Source: Actinomycetota bacterium (lineage in GTDB: Bacteria; Actinomycetota; Actinomycetes; JACCUZ01). Taken from it: 6,236 bases of DNA. This document shows, piece after piece, positions 1 through 4,351 of the stretch. The stretch is from assembly GCA_030841245.1 (NCBI GenBank), contig JAVEDG010000226.1, positions 1 to 6,236 on the forward strand. Direction: 5' to 3'. Under the pieces are notes generated by a model that did not search any database, was not told the DNA's origin, and worked only from the letters and a program-made list of their open reading frames with translations. A program made the position numbers and the translations under genes. Numbering within the stretch: position 1 is the first letter of the stretch; every line of letters begins with the position of its first letter.

Positions 1-297
1 TTCATGCTCGCCGACATGGCGACCGGCGTCGAGGCCGGCCGGGCGCTCTACCTCGAGGCGGCGCGACGCCGGGACCGTGGGGACGACTTCGGCAGGCAGG
101 CCGCCATGGCGAAGCTGTTCTGCACCGACATGGCCATGCGGGTCACCACCGACGCGGTACAGGTGCTCGGCGGCTACGGCTACGTGTCGGACTACCCGGT
201 GGAGCGCTACCTGCGCGAGGCGAAGGCGCTGCAGATCGTCGAGGGCACCAACCAGGTCCAGCGGGTCGTCATCGGCCGGCACCTCGCCCGCGGGTGA
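1..297 (+). CDS. Acyl-CoA dehydrogenase, C-terminal fragment
   Basis: This is the last 98 codons of an FAD-dependent acyl-CoA dehydrogenase; the 5' part lies outside the window. Such enzymes introduce the alpha,beta double bond into acyl-CoA thioesters and pass electrons to electron-transfer flavoprotein in the cytoplasm. The visible part is the C-terminal helical domain, with the family block QVLGGYGYVSDYPVERYLRE followed by QIVEGTNQVQR. The Glu of VEGTNQ (codon at 241-243) aligns with the catalytic base of short- and medium-chain enzymes, so the protein looks active. The stop is TGA at 295-297. Substrate chain length cannot be read from this fragment. A role in crotonyl/butyryl-CoA metabolism next to lysine degradation genes is possible but unproven; ordinary fatty-acid or branched-chain oxidation is equally likely. 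Confidence 0.93.
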   Translation, partial: FMLADMATGVEAGRALYLEAARRRDRGDDFGRQAAMAKLFCTDMAMRVTTDAVQVLGGYGYVSDYPVERYLREAKALQIVEGTNQVQRVVIGRHLARG

Positions 298-310
298 CGT
301 CCGCCGCACG

Positions 311-360
311 CGGGCGGGGGTGGTGGGTGGGGGCCGGCAGCCCGAGAGAGCCCCGCCCCG
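311..360 (+). terminator. Possible terminator structure after the acyl-CoA dehydrogenase gene
   Basis: Beginning 13 bases after the stop codon, CGGGCGGGG (311-319) can pair with CCCCGCCCCG (351-360) as nine pairs with one bulged C. The loop holds a small inner hairpin, GGGC (331-334) with GCCC (340-343). No U tract follows, which is common for terminators in high-GC actinobacteria. The call rests on position and pairing only. Confidence 0.35.
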
Positions 361-433
361 GATGGGTCCAGGAGCCGCTCCAAGCGCGAGGGTGGGCTTC
401 ATGAGAGCCCGGATCCTGCCGACTAGGAGAGTG

Positions 434-453
434 CGTCCCCGGGCCCGGGGACG
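434..453. repeat. 20-base perfect palindrome
   Basis: The half-site CGTCCCCGGG (434-443) is followed directly by its reverse complement CCCGGGGACG (444-453), with no spacer and no mismatch. It could be a protein-binding site or, as RNA, a hairpin of about eight pairs with a tight loop. It lies 137 bases past the acyl-CoA dehydrogenase stop and 164 bases before the next start. Confidence 0.7.
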
Positions 454-617
454 TGGACGGGACACGGTGATCCCAGCGGCCCTCACCGGCTCGTGCTCTC
501 TCGGAGCACGGGCACGGAGACAACTCGGTCGCCTAGGAAGCTGGGGGAGTGAATGGCGAGACCGGCTCGTCCGTCGCGCCGGACCACACAGATCCGGCCC
601 TCGGACGGGAGTACTCC

Positions 618-857
618 ATGCGCACGGTCCTGTGCACCAGGACAGGGCGTCGCGTCGCACTGCTGGCCCTCGTGGTCGGCACTGCGGGGGCGATCGCCCT
701 GCCCGCTGCGGCGGCGGACAACAGTCCGGCGACCCAGCACGGGTCGGGGCACGCCTCGACCCAGCAGGGCGGGAAGCAGCACGCCGGTGACGTCGGGCTG
801 ATCCCACCCGTGAAATACGTCCGCGACGCGGACGGCACCATCCGCCAGGTCTTCTAG
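618..857 (+). CDS. Small predicted secreted protein, 79 aa, unknown function
   Basis: I do not recognise the family. The ATG at 618 has a GGGAG sequence six bases upstream and gives a good Sec signal peptide: a basic N-terminus (R2, R8, R11, R12), a hydrophobic stretch at about residues 13-28, and an Ala-rich cleavage zone near residues 30-33. The mature part would be about 46 residues, hydrophilic and rich in His, Gln, Gly and Ser, ending in VKYVRDADGTIRQVF. It has no cysteine; the only Cys is at position 6, so it is not a lipoprotein. An in-frame GTG at 549 would add 23 residues before the signal peptide and is less likely. Two hairpin repeats follow the stop. It may be secreted or processed further; no function is proposed. 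Confidence 0.6.
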   Translation: MRTVLCTRTGRRVALLALVVGTAGAIALPAAAADNSPATQHGSGHASTQQGGKQHAGDVGLIPPVKYVRDADGTIRQVF

Positions 858-874
858 GCCAGGTGGGGTTTGTC

Positions 875-915
875 GGCCGCCGTGGCCACGCCGTGAGCCG
901 TGCGCCACGGCGGCC
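875..915 (+). terminator. Strong hairpin in repeat unit 1, candidate terminator
   Basis: GGCCGCCGTGGC (875-886) pairs perfectly with GCCACGGCGGCC (904-915), twelve pairs. Four more inner pairs form between CACG (887-890) and CGTG (899-902), leaving one bulge (903) and an 8-base loop. It begins 17 bases after the stop of the small secreted-protein gene, a fitting place for a terminator. The following TTGAATTTG is not a clean U tract. Confidence 0.45.
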
Positions 916-980
916 TTGAATTTGCCTGTCGCCGTGGCCATGCCGTGAGGCGTGCGCCACGGCGGCCTTCAAATTGCCTG
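878..980. repeat. Two tandem 51-base imperfect repeats, 52-base period
   Basis: Unit 1 (878-928) and unit 2 (930-980) match at 47 of 51 positions. The four differences are 889/941 (C/T), 898/950 (C/G), 918/970 (G/C) and 921/973 (T/A). Each unit contains an inverted repeat (GCCGTGGC ... GCCACGGC) and ends in an AT-richer patch (TTGAATTTG or TTCAAATTG) unlike the surrounding GC-rich DNA. The array fills the gap between the small secreted-protein gene and the AsnC regulator. It could be a dispersed intergenic repeat, a tandem terminator or an operator. Confidence 0.85.
930..964 (+). promoter_or_regulatory. Second hairpin / inverted repeat upstream of the AsnC gene
   Basis: CGCCGTGGC (930-938) pairs perfectly with GCCACGGCG (956-964). 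Inner CATG (939-942) can pair with CGTG (951-954), where the C-to-T change relative to unit 1 becomes a G-U pair, so folding is kept. It ends 22 bases before the putative -10 of the regulator gene, so as DNA it could be an operator; as RNA it could be a second terminator for the upstream gene. Confidence 0.4.
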
Positions 981-985
981 CCCAC

Positions 986-991
986 TACCGT
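986..991 (+). promoter_or_regulatory. Putative -10 element of a leaderless AsnC-family transcript
   Basis: TACCGT fits the actinobacterial TANNNT -10 pattern and lies seven bases before the GTG at 999, so transcription would start at or next to the start codon. No Shine-Dalgarno sequence precedes the GTG, in agreement with a leaderless mRNA. No good -35 is visible; the -35 position falls at the 3' edge of the second hairpin repeat. Confidence 0.4.
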
Positions 992-998
992 TGGACCC

Positions 999-1439
999 GT
1001 GGAGGACCTGGACCGAGCCATCGTCGCCCTGCTGTCGCGGGACGGGCGGATGAGCTACACCGAGCTCGGGCGCTCGACCGGGCTGTCCACGTCCGCCGTG
1101 CACCAGCGGGTGCGCCGGCTCGAGCAACGCGGTGTGATCAAGGGCTACGCGGCGATCGTCGACGCGGAGTCACTGGGCCTGCCGCTCACGGCATTCATCT
1201 CGATACGTCCGATTGATCCCGCTGCACCCGATGACGCTCCGGAGCGGCTGCGCCAGATCGAGGAGATCGAGGCGTGCCACTCGGTGGCCGGCGAGGAGAG
1301 CTACATCCTCAAGGTCCGGGTCGAGTCTCCGGCCGTGCTGGAGGCGCTGCTGGCCCGGATCCGAGCGGCGGCCAACGTGTCCACCAGGACCACGATCGTG
1401 CTCTCGACGCCGTACGAAGCTCGCCCCCCGCGCGCCTGA
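999..1439 (+). CDS. AsnC/Lrp-family transcriptional regulator
   Basis: This 146-residue protein has the usual length and layout of the Lrp/AsnC (feast/famine) family. These are DNA-binding proteins that form dimers to octamers, sense amino acids and control their metabolism. The N-terminal helix-turn-helix starts with EDLDRAIVALLSRDGRMSY and has its recognition helix near residues 30-42 (LSTSAVHQRVRRLEQRG). It is followed by the linker VIKGYAAIVD and a RAM ligand-binding domain, with HSVAGEESYILKVRV at about residues 94-108 where the family usually has G-x-Y-D. The GTG start is chosen because the canonical family N-terminus begins there; a longer reading from 900 would only translate the hairpin repeats. 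The effector is unknown. Lysine or beta-lysine is a fair guess from kamA and kdd 1.2 kb away, with two CAP genes in between. Autoregulation is common in this family. Confidence 0.93.
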   Translation: MEDLDRAIVALLSRDGRMSYTELGRSTGLSTSAVHQRVRRLEQRGVIKGYAAIVDAESLGLPLTAFISIRPIDPAAPDDAPERLRQIEEIEACHSVAGEESYILKVRVESPAVLEALLARIRAAANVSTRTTIVLSTPYEARPPRA

Positions 1440-1552
1440 GCCCGGCACGCGCACGCATCTATCCGGGAAAACCTGCATAAGCCCTACTGCAGTTGAGCCG
1501 CCGTCCGCCCGAAGAAAGGAAGGTGCCACTCTCCTCGACGCAAGGACATACC

Positions 1553-2011
1553 GTGCGATCTCTACTCAGGTCCGCGCTTGTCGCGGGCCTCGCCGTCCTG
1601 GCTCTGACTGCGGGGTCCCTGGTCGGCTCGTCCGCGCCCGTGTCCGCCACCACCCGCGGCCAGCTCGAGCGCGAGTTCGTGCACAAGATCAACCACGCCC
1701 GGCACAACCACGGGCTGCGCCTCGTCAAGCGCCGGGTCAGCCTGACGCGCTACGCGCGCCACCACTCCGTGAAGATGGCCGAGGCCGGCTACCTCTACCA
1801 CACCAGCAACTTCGGGGTGATCTGCTGCTGGCGCTCGATCGGGGAGAACGTCGGCTACGGGCCGACCGTCGACTCGGTCAACTACGCGTTCATGCACTCG
1901 CCCGATCACCGGGCGAACATCCTGGACCGGGACTGGCACGGGGTCGGGGTCGGCGTCTACCGCTCCGGTGGGCGGATCTGGGTCACCGAGATCTTCCGTC
2001 AGCCCTGGTAG
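1553..2011 (+). CDS. Secreted CAP (SCP/PR1) domain protein, copy 1
   Basis: The 152-residue product has a Sec signal peptide (hydrophobic core at about residues 8-25, cleavage after PVSA at 32) and a mature part that is almost entirely a minimal CAP domain. Family landmarks in order are KINHARHNHGLR (45-56), HHSVKMA (70-76), YHT with His83, GENVGYG with Glu98, SPDHRANIL with His119, VGVGV and WVTEIF. The His/Glu/His set matches the conserved cleft residues of CAP proteins. Bacterial members have no settled activity. The mature protein is rich in Arg and His, so basic. Its only cysteines are the adjacent pair Cys91-Cys92. The GTG at 1553 is preferred because AAGGA lies six bases upstream and the signal peptide follows at once; in-frame GTG 1523 and TTG 1493 fit less well. 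It is 51% identical (61 of 120, no gaps, counted by eye) to the next gene. I could not find a convincing promoter in the 113 bases after the AsnC gene. Confidence 0.9.
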   Translation: MRSLLRSALVAGLAVLALTAGSLVGSSAPVSATTRGQLEREFVHKINHARHNHGLRLVKRRVSLTRYARHHSVKMAEAGYLYHTSNFGVICCWRSIGENVGYGPTVDSVNYAFMHSPDHRANILDRDWHGVGVGVYRSGGRIWVTEIFRQPW

Positions 2012-2061
2012 TAGCCCTTATGCCTGGTAGCCATCACGCCTGTGGCCCTCACGCCTGGTAG
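2003..2061 (+). repeat. Short degenerate tandem repeat behind CAP copy 1
   Basis: The motif GCCTGGTAG occurs at 2022-2030 and 2053-2061. A variant GCCTGTGG is at 2038-2045 and CCCTGGTAG at 2003-2011, the last containing the TAG stop of the gene. The later three copies are 15-16 bases apart and two share a leading TCAC. This looks like a decayed slippage repeat; no function is evident. Confidence 0.5.
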
Positions 2062-2132
2062 AACTGAGGCAAAGCATCCGGTTAGGGATGGTAAAGGCGG
2101 GCGAGTAGTGGTTAGTCCTCGCCAGGAGCGGG

Positions 2133-2138
2133 TAGGCT
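2133..2138 (+). promoter_or_regulatory. Putative -10 element for CAP copy 2
   Basis: TAGGCT fits TANNNT in a locally less GC-rich stretch (about 2062-2140). Transcription would start near 2145, giving a leader of about 50 bases. The best -35 candidate, TTAGTC (2112-2117), has a short 15-base spacer and is weak. Confidence 0.4.
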
Positions 2139-2154
2139 GACAGCGCGTTTTGGG

Positions 2155-2176
2155 GGGGAGTCGAGAATTCGTCCCC
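2155..2176 (+). promoter_or_regulatory. Leader hairpin upstream of CAP copy 2
   Basis: GGGGA (2155-2159) pairs with TCCCC (2172-2176), and inside it CGA (2162-2164) pairs with TCG (2169-2171) around a GAAT loop, with a two-base bulge on one side. It lies in the predicted 5' leader, just upstream of the ribosome-binding site at 2181-2186. Confidence 0.35.
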
Positions 2177-2194
2177 TGCCGAAGGATCGCTCCC

Positions 2195-2650
2195 GTGCGC
2201 CAGTTCCGCCGTGCCCTGTCCTGCGCGCTCGTCGTCGCCGTGACCACCGGCGGCCTGCTTTTCGGTACGTCGGCTCCAGCATCGGCGGCCACGATCAGCA
2301 CTCTCGAGTCCCGGATGGTCGCGAAGATCAACAACGCCCGGCACTACCACGGCCTTCGCAGGCTGAAGCCGGGCAGCCACCTGATGCGGCACTCCCGCCG
2401 TCACTCGCAGCGGATGGCAGCCGACAGCCTGCTGTTCCACACGAAGGACTTCTCGATCTTCGCCTGCTGGGACGACATCGCCGAGAACGTCGGGATGGGC
2501 AGCTCGATCCGGTCCATCAACCGCGCGTTCATGAAGTCACCCACTCACCGAGCCAACATCCTCGCCACCGGGATGCGCTTCGTAGGTGTCGGCGTGGCGC
2601 GCGGCGACGGCTACCTGTGGGTCACCGAGGTGTTCCGCAACCCCTGCTGA
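2195..2650 (+). CDS. Secreted CAP (SCP/PR1) domain protein, copy 2
   Basis: The 151-residue product has a signal peptide (residues 1-31, ending APASA) and a CAP domain built like copy 1: KINNARHYHGLR, RRHSQRMA, FHT with His82, AENVGMG with Glu97, SPTHRANIL with His118, VGVGV and WVTEVF. The usual GEN is AEN here. The mature part has two cysteines, Cys91 (in FACW) and the very last residue Cys151. Copy 1 instead has CC at the first place and Trp at its end, so a disulfide closing the C-terminus is possible only here. The GTG at 2195 has GAAGGA eight bases upstream and leads straight into the signal peptide; TTG 2150 would add 15 atypical residues. The gene points toward kamA, with 11 bases between the two stop codons. 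Confidence 0.9.
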   Translation: MRQFRRALSCALVVAVTTGGLLFGTSAPASAATISTLESRMVAKINNARHYHGLRRLKPGSHLMRHSRRHSQRMAADSLLFHTKDFSIFACWDDIAENVGMGSSIRSINRAFMKSPTHRANILATGMRFVGVGVARGDGYLWVTEVFRNPC

Positions 2651-2661
2651 CCATCGGGTGC

Positions 2662-4155
2662 TCAGCGCCCGACGAGCGCCTGGGCCTGCTCGCTCGCCGC
2701 AGCCCGAGAGGCAGCGGCCGAGTCGGCAGCCGCCTGGTGGTCGACCTCCGGGCCGTGCTCACGCCACCAGGCCTGGCCGGCCTCGGGCAGCGTGTGGATC
2801 GGGTCGAAGTACTCGTAGCGTCGCTCCAGCGCCTCGGGATCGGTGCGCTCGATGCCGGTGCGGTAGTTCTTCGTCCAGTACGAGATGCCGCGCTCCTCGT
2901 CGTACTCCTCGAGCTGGTGCACCCAGCGCTTACCGACGAACGGGACGTCACAGATGATGCGCGGCGTGGCGAACCCGGGCAGGTAGCCCATGATCCCGTG
3001 CTGGAGGCGTTGGGACTCCTTGACCGAGACCCGCCAGTGCTCGGAGAACGGGATCATGTCGCACATGTAGAAGTAGTACGGCATGATCCCGGCACCGTCG
3101 AGCAGGGCGAAGCAGAGGTCCAGCAGGTCCGTGGTGGTGGCGTTGACGCCCTGCATCAGGACGCCCTGGTTGCGCACGTCGCGCACGCCGGCCTCGAGCA
3201 TCGCCTTGGTGGCGTCGGCGACAAGCGGCGTGACGGAGGAGGCGTTGTTGACGTGCGTGTGGATCGCGAGGTGTACGCCGCGGGCCCGGGCGACCGTGGA
3301 CAGCCGCTCCATCCCGGCCCGCACGTCGTCCTGCAGCCAGTGCTGCGGAAGGCCCATCAGCGCCTTGGTGGCCAGCCGGATGTCGCGGATGTTCTCGATG
3401 TCCAGCAGCCGAGCGACGAACGCCTCGAGGTTCTTGAACGGCATGTTCGCGACGTCGCCGCCGGAGACCACCACGTCGCGCACGCCGGGGGAGCGGCGGA
3501 GGTAGTCGATCATCGCGTCGTAGCGGTCGACCGGCTTGAGGTCGAACTTCAGCTTCTGGATGGTCGGCGTCGAGTTGCCGACCAGGTCCATGCGCGTGCA
3601 GTGCCCGCAGTACTGCGGGCAGGTCGGCAGCAGCTCGGCCAGCACCTTGGTGGGGTAGCGGTGGGTGAGGCCCTCGGCGACCCACATGTCGTGCTCGTGC
3701 AGCGAGTCACGGGTGGCGTGCGGGTGGCTGGGCCAGTCGGTACGGCGGTCGGAGAACACCGGGAGCATGTACCGGCGCACCGGGTCCGCGTAGAAGGCCT
3801 CGGTCCAGGTCTGCCCGTCGGCCGGCCCGGCCGCGACGATGGTGTTCATCATTTGCGGGGGCATCAGCATGCTCATCGTGGCCCGCTCGGCCTGGTCGCG
3901 CTCGAGGTCGGCGTAGAGCCGGTCCTCGAGCAGGTCGCCCATCAGGGCTCGCAGCTCCTTGATGTTCTTGACGCAGTGCGCCCGTTGCCACTGGGCGGAC
4001 GCCCACTCGTCTGCCGTGACGTCCCGGTAGCCGGGCAGCCGGGTCCAGCCCGGCTCGACCAGCTCGCGTCGCCGGTACTCGTAGGGCTGCTCGAGCTCGG
4101 TGCCGGTCGACACCGGCGCGAACGGGTCGGGCCGTACCTCGGCGGCTGAGCTCAC
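2662..4155 (-). CDS. kamA: Lysine 2,3-aminomutase (KamA), radical SAM/PLP enzyme
   Basis: KamA interconverts L-lysine and L-beta-lysine using a [4Fe-4S] cluster, S-adenosylmethionine and PLP, and is the first step of lysine degradation through beta-lysine. The product has 497 residues against about 416 in the clostridial enzyme. The radical SAM motif CPQYCGHC gives Cys179, Cys183 and Cys186. Asp366 (YMCD) and Asp403 (IICD) are 37 residues apart, the spacing of substrate-binding Asp293 and Asp330 in the Clostridium subterminale enzyme as I recall it. Lys409 in DVPFVGK fits the PLP lysine (Lys337), although that loop is one residue shorter and lacks the Gly-rich PGGGGK form. No cysteine follows Cys402, so the C-terminal zinc cysteines of the clostridial enzyme are missing. 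The tail from about residue 470 is Ala/Ser-rich. The GTG start has AGGAGG five bases upstream. Divergence from kdd supports lysine as substrate; another amino acid remains possible. Confidence 0.92.
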   Translation of the reverse strand: MSSAAEVRPDPFAPVSTGTELEQPYEYRRRELVEPGWTRLPGYRDVTADEWASAQWQRAHCVKNIKELRALMGDLLEDRLYADLERDQAERATMSMLMPPQMMNTIVAAGPADGQTWTEAFYADPVRRYMLPVFSDRRTDWPSHPHATRDSLHEHDMWVAEGLTHRYPTKVLAELLPTCPQYCGHCTRMDLVGNSTPTIQKLKFDLKPVDRYDAMIDYLRRSPGVRDVVVSGGDVANMPFKNLEAFVARLLDIENIRDIRLATKALMGLPQHWLQDDVRAGMERLSTVARARGVHLAIHTHVNNASSVTPLVADATKAMLEAGVRDVRNQGVLMQGVNATTTDLLDLCFALLDGAGIMPYYFYMCDMIPFSEHWRVSVKESQRLQHGIMGYLPGFATPRIICDVPFVGKRWVHQLEEYDEERGISYWTKNYRTGIERTDPEALERRYEYFDPIHTLPEAGQAWWREHGPEVDHQAAADSAAASRAAASEQAQALVGR

Positions 4156-4160
4156 GCGAT

Positions 4161-4166
4161 CCTCCT
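4161..4166 (-). promoter_or_regulatory. Shine-Dalgarno site fixing the kamA start
   Basis: On the minus strand AGGAGG stands five bases before the GTG at 4155-4153. The alternative in-frame GTG further upstream (VTAQEDR) would place this motif inside the coding region, so the downstream GTG is chosen. Confidence 0.75.
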
Positions 4167-4169
4167 GGG

Positions 4170-4190
4170 CGGTCACGGCGGCGGTGACCG
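4170..4190. promoter_or_regulatory. Dyad A in the kamA leader
   Basis: CGGTCAC (4170-4176) and its exact reverse complement GTGACCG (4184-4190) flank a 7-base spacer. On the kamA transcript this forms a 7-pair hairpin ending three bases before the AGGAGG site. As DNA it could be an operator. A related dyad lies 32 bases further on. Confidence 0.5.
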
Positions 4191-4201
4191 GACGGCGGGA
4201 C

Positions 4202-4224
4202 GGGTCACTGTTTGCGGTGTACCC
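4202..4224. promoter_or_regulatory. Dyad B near the predicted kamA transcription start
   Basis: GGGTCAC (4202-4208) faces GTG-T-ACCC (4217-4224), the same GGTCAC/GTGACC core as dyad A with an 8-base spacer and one extra T. It would overlap the start of the kamA transcript. Left halves of A and B are 32 bases apart, about three helical turns. Confidence 0.45.
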
Positions 4225-4227
4225 GAT

Positions 4228-4257
4228 ATCGTACGGGAGGAACTTCGGCGGATCCAA
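4228..4257 (-). promoter_or_regulatory. Putative kamA promoter
   Basis: Read on the minus strand, TTGGAT (4257-4252) and TACGAT (4233-4228) are separated by 18 bases, a good housekeeping-sigma arrangement. The start of transcription would be near 4221, giving a leader of about 65 bases that contains both GGTCAC dyads. Confidence 0.5.
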
Positions 4258-4273
4258 CCTCAGACCGTAGGAT
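4244..4273 (+). promoter_or_regulatory. Putative kdd promoter
   Basis: TAGGAT (4268-4273) is a fair -10, with a weak -35 TTCGGC (4244-4249) 18 bases upstream. The start would be near 4280, leaving a leader of about 70 bases. It overlaps the kamA -35 region, so the two promoters would be divergent and interleaved. Confidence 0.35.
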
Positions 4274-4294
4274 TTGCGCTTCACCCCGCCGTCC

Positions 4295-4309
4295 AGGCCC
4301 GCCGGGCCT
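4295..4309 (+). promoter_or_regulatory. Small hairpin in the kdd leader
   Basis: AGGCCC (4295-4300) and GGGCCT (4304-4309) form six perfect pairs around a GCC loop, 27 bases before the kdd ribosome-binding site (4336-4344, GGGAAGGGA). It may be incidental in DNA of this GC content. Confidence 0.3.
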
Positions 4310-4351
4310 CGGCCCTCGGTGCCGCGGCGGCGACCGGGAAGGGACTCGCGC

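Larger units (their letters stand above)
298..617. other. 320-base gene-free region rich in hairpins
   Basis: No convincing gene is seen on either strand. Besides the structure at 311-360, three hairpins follow in series: GGGCT/AGCCC (394-398 with 406-410, 7-base loop), a 20-base perfect palindrome (434-453), and a stem of about ten pairs including one G-U (489-498 with 504-513, core CGTGCTC/GAGCACG). The last ends about 100 bases before the start of the small secreted-protein gene, so these could form a structured 5' leader. I looked for features of c-di-AMP, c-di-GMP, SAM and cobalamin riboswitches and did not recognise any. No clear -10 element was found. Confidence 0.5.

Noticed and set aside
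298..617. A ydaO-type c-di-AMP riboswitch, often found before secreted cell-wall proteins in actinobacteria
   Set aside because: I could not find the conserved core segments of that class; only generic hairpins are present.
483..941. A minus-strand open frame across the small secreted-protein gene and the repeats
   Set aside because: Most of it is antisense to a gene with a signal peptide and ribosome-binding site, and its start lies inside a hairpin repeat. No recognisable domain.
878..980. A CRISPR array
   Set aside because: There are only two units, nearly contiguous with no unique spacers, and no cas gene.
900..998. An N-terminal extension of the AsnC regulator starting at 900
   Set aside because: The extra 33 residues would translate the hairpin repeats and lie outside the family's domain boundaries; GTG 999 gives the normal length and N-terminus.
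1441..1467. A terminator after the AsnC gene (CCCGG/CCGGG)
   Set aside because: It has only five pairs around a 17-base loop, too weak to call.
2617..4149. A long plus-strand open frame opposite kamA
   Set aside because: It has no signal, motif or ribosome-binding site of its own; it mirrors the codon bias of kamA.
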